From: Agriotes lineatus
Lineage: Eukaryota > Arthropoda > Insecta > Coleoptera > Elateridae
Direction of reading: 5' to 3'
Assembly (NCBI GenBank): GCA_940337035.1
Contig: OW679200.1
Span: 22,671,090 to 22,735,089 of the forward strand
Length of the DNA stretch: 64,000 nt
Under the pieces are notes generated by a model. That model was not told where the DNA came from. It saw only the letters and a list, made by a program, of their open reading frames with translations, and made no database searches. The translations under genes were made by a program, and so were the position numbers. This document shows, in pieces, positions 32,700-48,400 of this stretch. Every line of letters starts with the position of its first letter. The first letter of the stretch is position 1.

Positions 32700-35080
32700 C
32701 TTAAAATTCGCTATCCGAGTGATTCCGTTTTTCGTGTGTGGTAGTAATGCAAATGGCTGCCTCTGAATTACTAGTTATCTCTGAAAACATATGTAAATGG
32801 TCACTATAACTTCACCAAGCTGAAAATACAATCTTAAACATAGTTGGTACTACTGGTGGATCATCAGAGGTGTAACATGCGTTAGTAAACATGACTGGGA
32901 CACGATATTAGCCCCGAAAAAGCGTTTCCAGATATTTGAAATGTGTAGATCTGAATTTAATAATAATTATTTCTCTTAAAAGTCTCTATCCGAGTGATTC
33001 TGTTTTTTGTGTGTGGTAGTAATGCAAATGGCTGCCTCTGAATTACTAGTTATCTCTGAAAACATATGTAAATGGTTACTATAACTTTACCAAGCTGAAA
33101 ATACAATTTTAAACATAGTTGGTACTGCTGGTGGATCATCAGAGATGTAGCATGCGTTAGTAAACATGTCTGGGAAACATTATTAGCGAAGAGAAAGCGT
33201 TTCCAGCACACTTTAATGCTTTAGATCTGAATTTAATAATAATTAATGCTCTTAAAATTCGCTATCCGAATGATTCCGTTTTTCGTGTGTGGTAGTAATG
33301 CAAATGGCTGCCTCTGAATTACTAGTTATCTCTGAAAACATATGTAAATGGTCACTGTAACTTCACCAAACTGAAAATAAAATTTTAATCATTGTTCTGT
33401 TGGTTGATCATCAGTGGTGTAACATGCGATATTAAACATGACTGGGCAATGTCATTAGCGACGAAAACGCGTTTCCAACATTTTTAAATGCTTTAGATTT
33501 GAATTTAATGATAATTAATGCTCTTATAAATCTCTATCCCAGTGACTCCCTTTCCCGTGTGTGGCAGTAATGCAAATGGCTGCCTTTGAATTACTAGGTA
33601 TCTCTGAAAACGTATGTAAGTGGTCACTGTAACTTCGCCAAGCTGAAAATAAAATTTTAAACATTGTTCTGTTGCTGGATCATCAGAGGTGTAACATGCG
33701 TTTGTAAACATGACTAGGACACGATATTAGCGACGAAAATGCGTTTCCTGCACATGAAAACTGTAGATCTGAATTTAATAATAATTCATTCTCTTAAAAG
33801 CCTCTATCCGAGTGATTCTGTTTCTTGTGTGTGGTAGTAATGCAAATGGCTGCCTCTGAATTACTAGATATTTCTGAAAACATAATTAAATGGTCACTAT
33901 AACTTCACCAAGCTGAAAATACAATTTTAAACATAGTTGGTACTGCTGGTGGATCATCAGAGGTGTAACATGAGTTGGTAAACATGTCTGGGAAACGATA
34001 TTAGGGAAGATAAAGCGTTTTCAGCACACTTTAATGCTTTAGATCTGAATTTAATAATAATTAATGCTCTTAAAATTCGCTATCCGAGTGATTCCGTTTT
34101 TCGTGTGTGGTAGTAATGCAAATGGCTGCCTCTGAATTACTAGTTATCTCTGAAAACATATGTAAATGGTCACTATAACTTCACCAAGCTGAAAATACAA
34201 TTTTAAACATAGTTGGTACTACTGGTGGATCATCAGAGGTGTAACATGCGTTAGTAAACATGACTGGGACACGATATTAGCCCCGAAAAAGCGTTTCCAG
34301 ATATTTGAAATGTGTAGATCTGAATTTAATATCAATTATTTCTCTTAAAAGTCTCTATCCGAGTGATTCTGTTTTTTGTGTGTGGTAGTAATGCAAATGG
34401 CTGCCTCTGAATTACTAGTTATCTCTGAAAACATATGTAAATGGTTACTATAACTTTACCAAGCTGAAAATACAATTTTAAACATAGTTGGTACTGCTGG
34501 TGGATCATCAGAGATGTAGCATGCGTTAGTAAACATGTCTGGGAAACATTATTAGCGAAGAGAAAGCGTTTCCAGCACACTTTAATGCTTTAGATCTGAA
34601 TTTAATAATAATTAATGCTCTTAAAATTCGCTATCCAAATGATTCCGTTTTTCGTGTGTGGTAGTAATGCAAATGGCTGCCTCTGAATTACTAGTTATCT
34701 CTGAAAACATATGTAAATGGTCACTGTAACTTCACCAAACTGAAAATAAAATTTTAATCATTGTTCTGTTGGTTGATCATCAGTGGTGTAACATGCGATA
34801 TTAAACATGACTTGGCAATGTCATTAGCGACGAAAACGCGTTTCCAACATTTTTAAATGCTTTAGATTTGAATTTAATGATAATTAATGATCTTATAAAT
34901 CTCTATCCCAGTGACTCCCTCTCCCGTGTGTGGCAGTAATGCAAATGGCTGCCTTTGAATTACTAGGTATCTCTGAAAACGTATGTAAGTGGTCACTGTA
35001 ACTTCGCCAAGCTGAAAATAAAATTTTAAACATTGTTCTGTTGCTGGATCATCAGAGGTGTAACATGCGTTTGTAAACAT
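32700..35080. repeat. Five-monomer higher-order repeat (about 1.37 kb), two copies
   Basis: Diagnostic variants recur at a step of about 1366-1370 bp: TTAGCCCCGAAAAAGCG at about 32910 and 34277, GGTTACTATAACTTTACC at about 33074 and 34443, and the CAGTAATGCAAATG variant at about 33565 and 34935. Confidence 0.75.
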
Positions 35081-38000
35081 GACTAGGACACGATATTAGC
35101 GAAGATAAAGCGTTTCCAGGACACTTTAATGCTTTAGATCAGAATTTAATAATAATTAATGCACTTAAAATTCGCTATCCGAGTGACTCCGTTTTTAGTG
35201 TGTGGTAGTAATGCAAATGGCTGCCTCTGAATTAGTAGTTATCTCTGAAAACATATATAAATGGTCACTGTATCTTCACCATGTTGAAAAAAAAAATAAA
35301 ACATAGTTAGTTTTGCTCGTGGATCATCAGAAGTGTAATATTCGTTAGTAAACATGACTGGGAAACGATATTAGTGAAGATAAAGCGTTTCCAGCACACT
35401 TTAATGCTTTAGATCTGAATTTAATAATAATTAATGCTTTTAAACTTCGCTATCCGTGTGATTCCGTTTTTCGTGTGTGGTAGTAATGCAAATGGCTGCC
35501 TCTGAATTACTAGATATTTCTGAAAACATAAGTAAATGGTCACTATAACTTCACCAATCTGCAAATACAATTTTAACATAGTTGGTACTGCTAGTGGATC
35601 ATCAGAGGTGTAACATTCGTTAGTAAACATGACTGGGACACGATATTAGCGACGAAAAACGTTTCCAGAATATTTGAAAACTGAAGATCTGAATTTAATA
35701 ATAATTAATGCTTTTAAACTTCGCTATCCGTGTGATTCCGTTTTTCGTGTGTGGTAGTAATGCAAATGGCTGCCTCTGAATTACTAGATATCTCTGAAGA
35801 CGTATGTAAATGGTCACTGTAACTTCACCAAGCTGAAAATAAAATTTTAAACATTGTTCTGTTGGTTGATCATCAGAGGTGTAACATTTGTTTGTAAACA
35901 TGACTGGGCAATGTCATTAGCGACGAAAACGCGTTTCCAACATTTTTAAATGCTTTAGATCTGAATTTAATGATAATTAATGCTCTTATAAATTTCTATC
36001 CCAATGACTCCCTTTCCCGTGTATGGTAGTAATGCAAATGGCTGTGTTTGAATTACTAGGTATCTCTGGAAACGTATGTAAATAGTCACTCTAACTTCAC
36101 CAAGCTGAACATAAAATTTTAAACATTGTTCTGTTGCTGGATCATCAGAGCTGTAACATCCGTTAGTAAACATGACTGGGACACGATATTAGCGACGAAA
36201 AAGCGTTTCCAGCACATATGAAAACTTTAGATGTGAATTTAATAATAATTAATTCACTTAAAAGTCTATCCGAGTGATTCTGTTTTTTTGTGTGTAGTAG
36301 TAATGCAAACGGCTGCATCTGAATTACTAGATATTTCTGAAAACGTATGTAAATGGTCACTATAACTTCACCAAGCTGAAAATACAATTTTAAACATAGT
36401 TGGTACTGCTGGTGGATCATCAGAAGTGTAACATGCGTTAGTAAACATGACTGGGACACGATATTAGCGACGTAAAAGCGTTTCCAGCATATTTTAAAAC
36501 TGTAGATCTGAATTTAATAATAATTAATTCTCTTAAAAGTCTATCCGAGTGATTCTGTTTTTTGTGTGTAGTAGTAATGCAAACGGCTGCCTCTGAATTA
36601 CTAGATATTTCTGAAAACGTATTTAAATGGTCACTATAATTTCACCAAGCTGAAAATACAATTTTAAACATAGTTGGTACTGCTGGTGGATCATCAGAGG
36701 TGTAACATGCGTTAGTAAACATGTCTGGGAAACGATATTAGCGAAGATAATGCGTTTCCAGCACACTTTAATGCTTTAGATCTGAATTTAATAATAATTA
36801 ATGCCCTTAAAATTCGCTATCCAAGTGATTCCGTTTTTCGTGTGTGGTAGTAATGCAAATGGCTGCCTCTGAATTACTAGTTATCTCTGAAGACATATGT
36901 AAATGGTCACTGTATCTTCACCATGTTGAAAATAAAATTTAAAACATAGTTAGTTTTGCTCGTGGATTATCAGAAGTGCAACATTCGTTAGTAAACATGA
37001 CTGGAACACGATATTAGCGACGAAAAACGTTTCCAGAATATTTGGAAACTGATGATCTGAATTTAATAATAATTAATGCTCTTAAAATTCGCTATTCGAG
37101 TGATTCCGTTTTTCGTGTGTGGTAGTAATGCAAATGGCTGCCGTTGAATTACTAGTTATCTCTGAAGACATATGTAAATGGTCACTATATCTTCACCATG
37201 TTGAAAATAAAATTTAAAACATAGTTTTGCTCGTGGATCATCAGAAGTGTAACATTCGTTAGTAAACATGACTGGGACACGATATTAGCGACGAAAAACG
37301 TTTCCAGAATATTTGAAAACTAAAGATCTGAATTTAATAATAATTAGTTCTCTTAAAAGTCTCTATCCGAGTGATTCTGTTTTTTGTGTGTGGTAGTAAT
37401 GCAAATGGCTGCCTCTGAATTACTAGATATTTTTGAAAACGTATGTAAATGGTCACTGTAACTTCACCAAGCTGAAAATAAAATTTTAAAAATTGTTCTG
37501 TTGGTTGATCATCAGAGGTGTAACATTTGTTAGTAAACATGACTGGGCAATGTCATTAGCGACGAAAACGCGTTTCCAACATTTCTAAATGCTTTAGATC
37601 TGAATTGAATGATAATTAATGCTCTTATAAATCTCTATCCCAGTGACTCCCTTTCCCGTGTATGGTAGTAATGCAAATGGCTGTGTTTGAATTACTAGGT
37701 ATCTCTGGAAACGTATGTAAATAGTCACTCTAACTTCACCAAGCTGAACATAAAATTTTAAACATTGTTCTGTTACTAGATCATCAGAGCTGTAACATGC
37801 GTTAGTGAACATGACTGGGACACGATATTAGCGACGAAATAGCGTTTCCAGCACATATGAAAACTGTAGATCTGAATTTTATAATAATTAATTTTCTTAA
37901 AAGTCTCTATCCGAGTGATTCTGTTTTGTGTGTGTGGTAGTAATGCAAATGGCTGCCTCTGAATTACTAGTTATCTCTGAAAACATATGTAAATGGTCAC

Positions 38001-39260
38001 TGTAACTTCACCAAACTGAAAATCAAATTTTAAACATTGTTCTGTTGGTTGATCATCAGTGGTGTAACATGCGATATTAAACCTGACTGGGCAATGTCAT
38101 TAGAGACGAAAACGCGTTTCCAACATTTTTAACAGGGGTGTAACATGCGTTTGTAAACATGACTGGGACACGATATTAGCGACGAAAATGTGTTTCCAGC
38201 ACATATGAAAACTGTAGATCTGAATTTAATAATAATTCATTCTCTTAAAAGTTTCTATCCCAGTGATTCTGTTTTTAATGTGTGCTAGTAATGCAAATGG
38301 CTGCCTCTGAATTAGTAGTGATCTCTGAAAACATATGTAAATGATCACTGTATCTTCACCATGTTGAAAAAAAAAATTAAAACATTGTTAGTTTTGCTCG
38401 TGGATCATCAGAAGTGTAACATTCGTTAGTAAACATGACTGGGACACGATATTAGCGACGAAAAACGTTTCCAGAATATTTGAAAACTGCAGATCTGAAT
38501 TTAATAATAATTAATTCTCTTAAAAGTCTATCCGAGTGATTCTGTTTTTTGTGTGTAGTAGTAATGCAAACGGCTGCCTCTGAATTACTAGATATTTCTG
38601 AAAACGTATTTAAATGGTCACTATAACTTCACCAAGCTGAAAATACAATTTTAAACATAGTTGGTACTGCTGGTGGATCATCAGAGGTGTAACATGCGTT
38701 AGTAAACATGTCTGGGAAACGATATTAGCGACGAAAAACGTTTCCAGAATATTTGAAAACTGAAGATCTGAATTTAATAATAATTAATGATTTTAAACTT
38801 CGCTATCCGTGTGATTCCGTTTTTCGTGTGTGGTAGTAATGCAAATGGCTGCCTCTGAATTACTAGATATCTCTGAAGACGTATGTAAATGGTCACTGTA
38901 ACTTCACCAAGCTGAAAATAAAATTTTAAACATTGTTCTGTTGGTTGATCATCAGAGGTGTAACATTTGTTAGTAAACATGACTGGGCAATGTCATTAGC
39001 GATGAAAACGCGTTTCCAACATTTCTAAATGCTTTAGATCTGAATTTAATGATAATTAATGCTCTTAGAAATCTCTATCCCAGTGACTCCCTTTCCCGTG
39101 TATGGTAGTAATGCAAATGGCTGTGTTTGAATTACTAGGTATCTCTGGAAACGTATGTAAATAGTAACTCTAACTTCAATAAGCTGAACATATAATTTTA
39201 AACATTGCTCTGTTGCTAGATCATCAGAGCTGTAACATGCGTTAGTAAACATGACTGGGA
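34690..39260. repeat. Collinear satellite block, first copy
   Basis: Variant order matches 45440-49520. Landmarks at 34874, 35421, 35695 and 35967 recur exactly 10749 bp later. After about 36700 one extra monomer and several indels change the offset (11024, then about 10770, then 10265). Confidence 0.7.
38125..38160. repeat. Deletion junction in a satellite monomer
   Basis: CAACATTTTTAACA runs directly into GGGGTGTAACATGCG, removing most of one monomer. Confidence 0.6.
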
Positions 39261-41299
39261 CACGATATTAGCGACGAAAAAGCGTTTCCAGCACATATGA
39301 AAACTGTAGATCTGAATTTAATAATAATTAATTCTCTTAAAAGTCTCTATCCGAGTGATTCGGTTTTTTGTGTGTGGTAGTAATGCAAATGGCTGCCTCT
39401 GAATTACTAGTTATCTCTGAAAACATATGTAAATGGTCACTATAACTTTACCAAGCTTAAAATACAATTTTAAACATTGTTCTGTTGCTTGTTCATCAGA
39501 GGTGTAACTTGCGTTGGTAAACATGACTGTGACACGATATTAGCAACGAAAAAGCGTTTCCAGCACATATGAAAACTGTAGATCTGAATTTAATAATAAT
39601 TAATTCTCTTAAAAGTCTATCCGAGTGATTCTGTTTTTTGTATGTGGTAGTAATGCAAATGGCTGCCTCTGAATTACTAGATATTTCTGAAAACGTATGT
39701 AAATCGACACTATAACTTCACCAAGCTGAAATACAATTTTAAACATAGTTGGTACAGCTGCTGGATCACCAGAGGTGTAACATGCGTTAGTAAACATGTC
39801 TGGGAAACGATATTAGTGAAGATAAAGCGTTTCCAGCACACTTTAATGCTTTAGATCTGAATTTAATAATAATTAATGCTTTTAAACTTCGCTATCCGTG
39901 TGATTCCGTTTGTCGTGTGTGGTAGTAATGCAAATGGCTGCCTCTGAATTACTAGTTATCTCTAAAAACTTAAGTAAATGGTCACTATAACTTCACCAAG
40001 CTGAAAATACAATTTTAGACATAGTTGGTACTGCTGGTAGATCATCAGAGGTGTAACATGCGTTAGTAAACATGTCTGGGACACGATATTAGCGAAGATA
40101 AACCGTTTCCAGCACACTTTAATGCTTTAGATCTGAATTTAATAATAATTAATGCTCTTAAAATTCGCTATCCGAGTGATTCCGTTTCTCGTGTGTGGTA
40201 GTAATGCAAATGGCTGCCTCTGAATTACTAGATATTTCTGAAAACATAAGTAAATGGTCACTATAACTTCACCAAGGTAAAAATACAATTTTAAACATTG
40301 TTGGTACTGCTGGTGGATCATCAGAGGTGTAACATGCGTTAGTAAACATGTCTGGGACTCGATATTAGCGAAGATAAAGCGTTTCCAGCACATTTTAATG
40401 CTTTAGATCTGAATTTAATAATAATTAATGCTCTAACAATTCACTATCCGAGTGATTCCGTTTTTCGTGTGTTGTAGTAATGCAAATGGCTGCCTCTGAA
40501 TAACTAGATATCTCTGAAAACGTATGTAAATTGTCACTGTAACTTCACCAAGCTGAAAATAAAATTTTAAACATTGTTCTGTTGGTTGATTATCAGTGGT
40601 GTAACATGCGATATTAAACATGACTGGGCAATGTCATTAGCGACGAAAACGCGTTTCCAACATTTTTATTTGCCTTAGATCTAAATTTAATGATAATTAA
40701 TGCTCTTATAAAACTCTATCCCTGTGACTCCTTTTTCCGTGTGTGGTAGTAATGCAAATGGCTGCCTTTGAATTACTAGGTATCACTGGAAACGTATGTA
40801 AATGGCCACTGTAACTTCACCAAGCTGAAAATAAAATTTTAAACATTGTTCTGTTGATGGATAATCAGAGGTGTAGCATGCGTTAGTAAACATGACTGGG
40901 ACACGATATTAGCGACGAAAAAGGGTTTCCAGCACATATGAAAAGTGTAGATCTGAATTTAATAATAATTAATTCTCTTAAAAGTCTCTATCCGGGTGAT
41001 TCTGTTTTTTGTGAGTGGTAGTAATGCAAATAGCTGCCTCTGAATTACTAGATATTTTTGAAAACATAAGTAAATGGTCACTATAACTTCACCAAACTGT
41101 AACTACAATTTTAAACATATTTGGTACTGCTGGTGGATCAACAGAGGTGTAGCATGCGTTGGTAAACATGTCTGGGAAACGATATTAGTGAAGATAAAGC
41201 GTTTCCAGCACACTTTAATGCTTTAGATCTGAATTTAATAATAATTAATGCTCTTAAAATTCGCTATCCGAGTGATTCCGTTTTTCGTGTTTGTTAGTA

Positions 41300-44200
41300 A
41301 TGCAAATGGCTGCCTCTGAATTACTAGTTATCTCTGAAAACATATGTAAATGATCACTATAACTTCACCAAGCTGAAAATACAATTTTAAACATAGTTGG
41401 TACTACTGGTGGATCATCAGAGGTGTAACATGCGTTAGTAAACATGACTGGGACACGATATTAGCCCCGAAAAGGCGTTTCCAGAAATTTGAAAACTATA
41501 GATCTGAATTTAATAATAATTATTTCTCTTAAAAGTCTCTATCTGAGTGATTCTGTTTTTTGTGTGTGGTAGTAATGCAAATGGCTGCCTCTGAATTACT
41601 AGTTATCTCTGAAAACATATGTAAATGGTCACTATAACTTTACCAAGCTGAAAATAAAATTTTAACCATTGTTCTTTTGCTGGATCATCAGAGGTGTAAC
41701 ATGCGTTAGTAAACATGACTGGGACACGATATTAGCGACGAAAAAGCGTTTCCAGCACATATGAAAAGTGTAGATCTGAATTTAATAATAATTAATTCTC
41801 TTAAAAGTCTCTATCCGAGTGATTCTGTTTTTTGTGTGTGGTAGTAATGCAAATGGCTGCCTCTGAATTACTAGATATTTCTGAAAACATAAGTAAATGG
41901 TCACTATAACTTCACCAAGCTGAAAATACAATTTTAAACATAGTTGGTACTGATGGTGGATCATCAGAGGTGTAACATGCGTTGGTAAACATGTCTGGGA
42001 AACGATATTAGGGAAGATAAAGCGTTTCCAGCACACTTTAATGCTTTAGATCTGAATTTAATAATAATTAATGCTCTTAAAATTCGCTATCCGAGTGATT
42101 CCGTTTTTCGTGTGTGGTAGTAATGCAAATGGCTGCCTCTGAATTACTAGTTATCTCTGAAAACATATGTAAATGGTCACTATAACTTCACCAAGCTGAA
42201 AATACAATTTTAAACATAGTTGGTACTACTGGTGGATCATCAGAGGTGTAACATGCGTTAGTAAACATGACTGGGACACGATATTAGCCCCGAAAAGGCG
42301 TTTCCAGAAATTTGAAAACTATAGATCTGAATTTAATAATAATTATTTCTCTTAAAAGTCTCTATCTGAGTGATTCTGTTTTTTGTGTGTGGTAGTAATG
42401 CAAATGGCTGCCTCTGAATTACTAGTTATCTCTGAAAACGTATGTAAATGGTCACTATAACTTTACCAAGCTGAAAATAAAATTTTAAACATTGTTCTGT
42501 TGCTGGATCATCAGAGGTGTAACATGCGTTAGTAAACATGACTGGGACACGATATTAGCGACGAAAAAGCGTTTCCAGCACATATGAAAAGTGTAGATCT
42601 GAATTTAATAATAATTAATTCTCTTAAAAGTCTCTATCCGAGTGATTCTGTTTTTTGTGTGTGGTAGTAATGCAAATGGCTGCCTCTGAATTACTAGATA
42701 TTTCTGAAAACATAAGTAAATGGTCACTATAACTTCACCAAGCTGAAAATACAATTTTAAACATAGTTGGTACTGCTGGTGGATCATCAGAGGTGTAACA
42801 TGCGTTGGTAAACATGTCTGGGAAACGATATTAGGGAAGATAAAGCGTTTCCAGCACACTTTAATGCTTTAGATCTGAATTTAATAATAATTAATGCTCT
42901 TAAAATTCGCTATCCGAGTGATTCCGTTTTTTGTGTGTGGTAGTAATGCAAATGGCTGCCTCTGAATTACTAGATATTTCTGAAAACATAAGTAAATGGT
43001 CACTATAACTTCACCAAGCTGAAAATACAATTTTAAACATAGTTGGTACTGCTGGTGGATCATCAGAGGTGTAACATGCGTTGGTAAACATGTCTGGGAA
43101 ACGATATTAGGGAAGATAAAGCGTTTCCAGCACACTTTAATGCTTTAGATCTGAATTTAATAATAATTAATGCTCTTAAAATTCGCTATCCGAGTGATTC
43201 CGTTTTTCGTGTGTGGTAGTAATGCAAATGGCTGCCTCTGAATTACTAGTTATCTCTGAAAACATATGTAAATGGTCACTATAACTTCACCAAGCTGAAA
43301 ATACAATTTTAAACATAGTTGGTACTACTGGTGGATCATCAGAGGTGTAACATGCGTTAGTAAACATGACTGGGACACGATATTAGCCCCGAAAAAGCGT
43401 TTCCAGATATTTGAAATGTGTAGATCTGAATTTAATAATAATTATTTCTCTTAAAAGTCTCTATCCGAGTGATTCTGTTTTTTGTGTGTGGTAGTAATGC
43501 AAATGGCTGCCTCTGAATTACTAGTTATCTCTGAAAACATATGTAAATGGTTACTATAACTTTACCAAGCTGAAAATACAATTTTAAACATAGTTGGTAC
43601 TGCTGGTGGATCATCAGAGATGTAGCATGCGTTAGTAAACATGTCTGGGAAACATTATTAGCGAAGATAAAGCGTTTCCAGCACACTTTAATGCTTTAGA
43701 TCTGATTTTAATAATAATTAATGCTCTTAAAATTCGCTATCCGAGTGATTCCGTTTTTCGTGTGTGGTAGTAATGCAAATGGCTGCCTCTGAATTACTAG
43801 TTATCTCTGAAAACATATGTAAATGGTCACTATAACTTCACCAAGCTGAAAATACAATTTTAAACATAGTTGGTACTACTGGTGGATCATCAGAGGTGTA
43901 ACATGCGTTAGTAAACATGACTGGGACACGATATTAGCCCCGAAAAGGCGTTTCCAGAAATTTGAAAACTATAGATCTGAATTTAATAATAATTATTTCT
44001 CTTAAAAGTCTCTATCTGAGTGATTCTGTTTTTTGTGTGTGGTAGTAATGCAAATGGCTGCCTCTGAATTACTAGTTATCTCTGAAAACGTATGTAAATG
44101 GTCACTATAACTTTACCAAGCTGAAAATAAAATTTTAAACATTGTTCTGTTGCTGGATCATCAGAGGTGTAACATGCGTTAGTAAACATGACTGGGACAC

Positions 44201-44820
44201 GATATTAGCGACGAAAAAGCGTTTCCAGCACATATGAAAAGTGTAGATCTGAATTTAATAATAATTAATTCTCTTAAAAGTCTCTATCCGAGTGATTCTG
44301 TTTTTTGTGTGTGGTAGCAATGCAAATGGCTGCCTCTGAATTACTAGATATTTCTGAAAACATAAGTAAATGTTCACTATAACTTCACCAAGCTGAAAAT
44401 ACAATTTTAAACATAGTTGGTACTGCTGGTGGATCATCAGAGGTGTAACATGCGTTGGTAAACATGGCTGGGAAACGATATTAAAGAAGATAAAGCGTTT
44501 CCAGCACACTTTAATGCTTTAGATCTGAATTTAATAATAATTAATGCTCTTAAAATTCGCTATCCGAGTGATTCCGTTTTTTGTGTGTGGTAGTAATGCA
44601 AATGGCTGCCTCTGTATTACTAGATATTTCTGAAAACATATGTAAATGGTCACTATAACTTCACCAAGCTGAAAATACAATTTTAAACATAGTTGGTACT
44701 GCTGGTGGATCAGCAGAGGTGTAACATGCGTTGGTAAACATGTCTGGGAAACGATATTAGGGAAGATAAAGCGTTTCCAGCACACTTTAATGCTTTAGAT
44801 CTGAATTTAATAATAATTAA
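41300..44820. repeat. Three-monomer higher-order repeat (about 825 bp) and its 1650-bp doubling
   Basis: TTAGCCCCGAAAAGGCG occurs at about 41461, 42286 and 43936. Near-identical monomers start at 41782 and 42605 (823 bp), at 42605 and 44255, and at 42881 and 44531 (1650 bp each). Confidence 0.75.
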
Positions 44821-45439
44821 TGCTCTTAAAATTCGCTATCCGAGTGATTCCGTTTTTTGTGTGTGGTAGTAATGCAAATGGCTGCCTCTGAATTACTAGT
44901 TATCTCTGAAAACATATGTAAATGGTCACTGTAACTTCACCAAACTGAAAATAAAATTTTAATCATTGTTCTGTTGGTTGATCATCAGTGGTGTAACATG
45001 CGATATTAAACATGACTGGGCAATGTCATTAGCGACGAAAACGCGTTTCCAACATTTTTTAATGCTTTAGATTTGAATTTAATGATAATTAATGCTCTTA
45101 TAAATCTCTATCCCAGTGACTCCCTTTCCCGTGTGTGGCAGTAATGCAAATGGCTGCCTTTGAATTACTAGGTATCTCTGAAAACGTATGTAAGTGGTCA
45201 CTGTAACTTCGCCAAGCTGAAAATAAAATTTTAAACATTGTTCTGTTGCTGGATCATCAGAGGTGTAACATGCGTTTGTAAACATGACTAGGACACGATA
45301 TTAGCGAAGATAAAGCGTTTCCAGGACACTTTAATGCTTTAGATCGGAATTTAATAATAATTAATGCTCTTAAAATTCGCTATCCGAGTGACTCCGTTTT
45401 TAGTGTGTGGTAGTAATGCAAACGGCTGCCTCTGAATTA

Positions 45440-48400
45440 CTAGTTATCTCTGAAAACATATGTAAATGGTCACTGTAACTTCACCAAACTGAAAATAAAA
45501 TTTTAATCATTGTTCTGTTGGTTGATCATCAGTGGTGTAACATGCGATATTAAACATGACTGGGCAATGTCATTAGCGACGAAAACGCGTTTCCAACATT
45601 TTTAAATGCTTTAGATTTGAATTTAATGATAATTAATGCTCTTATAAATCTCTATCCCAGTGACTCCCTTTCCCGTGTGTGGCAGTAATGCAAATGGCTG
45701 CCTTTGAATTACTAGGTATCTCTGAAAACGTATGTAAGTGGTCACTGTAACTTCGCCAAGCTGAAAATAAAATTTTAAACATTGTTCTGTTGCTGGATCA
45801 TCAGAGGTGTAACATGCGTTTGTAAACATGACTAGGACACGATATTAGCGAAGATAAAGCGTTTCCAGGACACTTTAATGCTTTAGATCGGAATTTAATA
45901 ATAATTAATGCTCTTAAAATTCGCTATCCGAGTGACTCCGTTTTTAGTGTGTGGTAGTAATGCAAATGGCTGCCTCTGAATTAGTAGTTATCTCTGAAAA
46001 CATATGTAAATGGTCACTGTATCTTCACCATGTTGAAAAAAAAAATAAAACATAGTTAGTTTTGCTCGTGGATCATCAGAAGTGTAACATTCGTTAGTAA
46101 ACATGACTGGGAAACGATATTAGTGAAGATAAAGAGTTTCCAGCACACTTTAATGCTTTAGATCTGAATTTAATAATAATTAATGCTTTTAAACTTCGCT
46201 ATCCGTGTGATTCCGTTTTTCGTGTGTGGTAGTAATGCAAATGGCTGCCTCTGAATTACTAGATATTTCTGAAAACATAAGTAAATGGTCACTATAACTT
46301 CACCAATCTGCAAATACAATTTTAACATAGTTGGTACTGCTAGTGGATTATCAGAGGTGTAACATTCGTTAGTAAACATGACTGGGACACGATATTAGCG
46401 ACGAAAAACGTTTCCAGAATATTTGAAAACTGAAGATCTGAATTTAATAATAATTAATGCTTTTAAACTTCGCTATCCGTGTAATTCCGTTTTTCGTGTG
46501 TGGTAGTAATGCAAATGGCTGCCTCTGAATTACTAGATATCTCTGAAGACGTATGTAAATGGTCACTGTAACTTCACCAAGCTGAAAATAAAATTTTAAA
46601 CATTGTTCTGTTGGTTGATCATCAGAGGTGTTACATTTGTTTGTAAACATGACTGGGCAATGTCATTAGCGACGAAAACGCGTTTCCAACATTTTTAAAT
46701 GCTTTAGATCTGAATTTAATGATAATTAATGCTCTTATAAATTTCTATCCCAGTGACTCCCTTTCCCGTGTATGGTAGTAATGCAAATGGCTGTGTTTGA
46801 ATTACTAGGTATCTCTGGAAACGTATGTAAATAGTCACTCTAACTTCACCAAGCTGAACATAAAATTTTAAACATTGTTCTGTTGCTGGATCATCAGAGC
46901 TGTAACATCCGTTAGTAAACATGACTGGGACACGATATTAGCGACGAAAAAGCGTTTCCAGCACATATGAAAACTTTAGATGTGAATTTAATAATAATTA
47001 ATTCACTTAAAAGTCTATCCGGGTGATTCTGTTTTTTGTGTGTAGTAGTAATGCAAACGGCTGCATCTGAATTACTAGATATTTCTGAAAACGTATGTAA
47101 ATGGTCACTATAACTTCACCAAGCTGAAAATACAATTTTAAACATAGTTGGTACTGCTGGTGGATCATCAGAAGTGTAACATGCGTTAGTAAACATGACT
47201 GGGACACGATATTAGCGACGAAAAAGCGTTTCCAGCATTTTTAAAACTGTAGATCTGAATTTAATAATAATTAATTCTCTTAAAAGTCTATCCGAGTGAT
47301 TCTTTTTTTTGTGTGTAGTAGTAATGCAAACGGCTGCCTCTGAATTACTAGATATTTCTGAAAACGTATGTAAATGGTCACTATAATTTCACCAAGCTTA
47401 AAATACAATTTTAAACATAGTCGGTACTGCTGGTGGATCATCAGAAGTGTAACATGCGTTAGTAAACATGACTGGGACACGATATAAGCGACGAAAAAGC
47501 GTTTCCAGCATATTTGAAAACTGTAGATATGAATTTAATAATAATTCATTCTCTTAAAAGTCTATCCGAGTGATTCTGTTTTTTGTGTGTGGTAGTAATT
47601 CAAATGGCTGGCTGCCTCTGAATTACTAGATATTTCTGAAAACTTAAGTAAATGGTCACTATAACTTCACCAAGCTGAAAATACAATTTTAAACATAGTT
47701 GGTACTGCTGGTGGATCATCAGAGGTGTAACATGCGTTAGTAAACATGTCTGGGAAACGATATTAGCGAAGATAATGCGTTTCCAGTACACTTTAATGCT
47801 TTAGATCTGAATTTAATAATAATTAATGCCCTTAAAATTCGCTATCCAAGTGATTCCGTTTTTCGTGTGTGGTAGTAATGCAAATGGCTGCCTCTGAATT
47901 AGTAGTGATCTCTGAAAACATATGTAAATGATCACTGTATCTTCACCATGTTGAAAAAAAACATTAAAACATTGTTAGTTTTGCTCGTGGATCATCAGAA
48001 GTGTAACATTCGTTAGTAAACATGACTGGGACACGATATAAGCGACGAAAAACGTTTCCAGAATATTTGAAAACTGAAGATCTGAATTTAATAATAATTA
48101 GTTCTCTTAAAAGTCTATCCGAGTGATTCTGTTTTTTGTGTGTGGTAGTAATGCAAATGGCTGCCTCTGAATTACTAGATATTTTTGAAAACGTATGTAA
48201 ATGGTCACTGTAACTTCACCAAGCTGAAAATAAAATTTTAAAAATTGTTCTGTTGGTTGATCATCAGAGGTGTAACATTTGTTAGTAAACATGACTGGGC
48301 AATGTCATTAGCGACGAAAACGCGTTTTCAACATTTCTAAATGCTTTAGATCTGAATTTAATGATAATTAATGCTGTTATAAATCTCTATCCCAGTGACT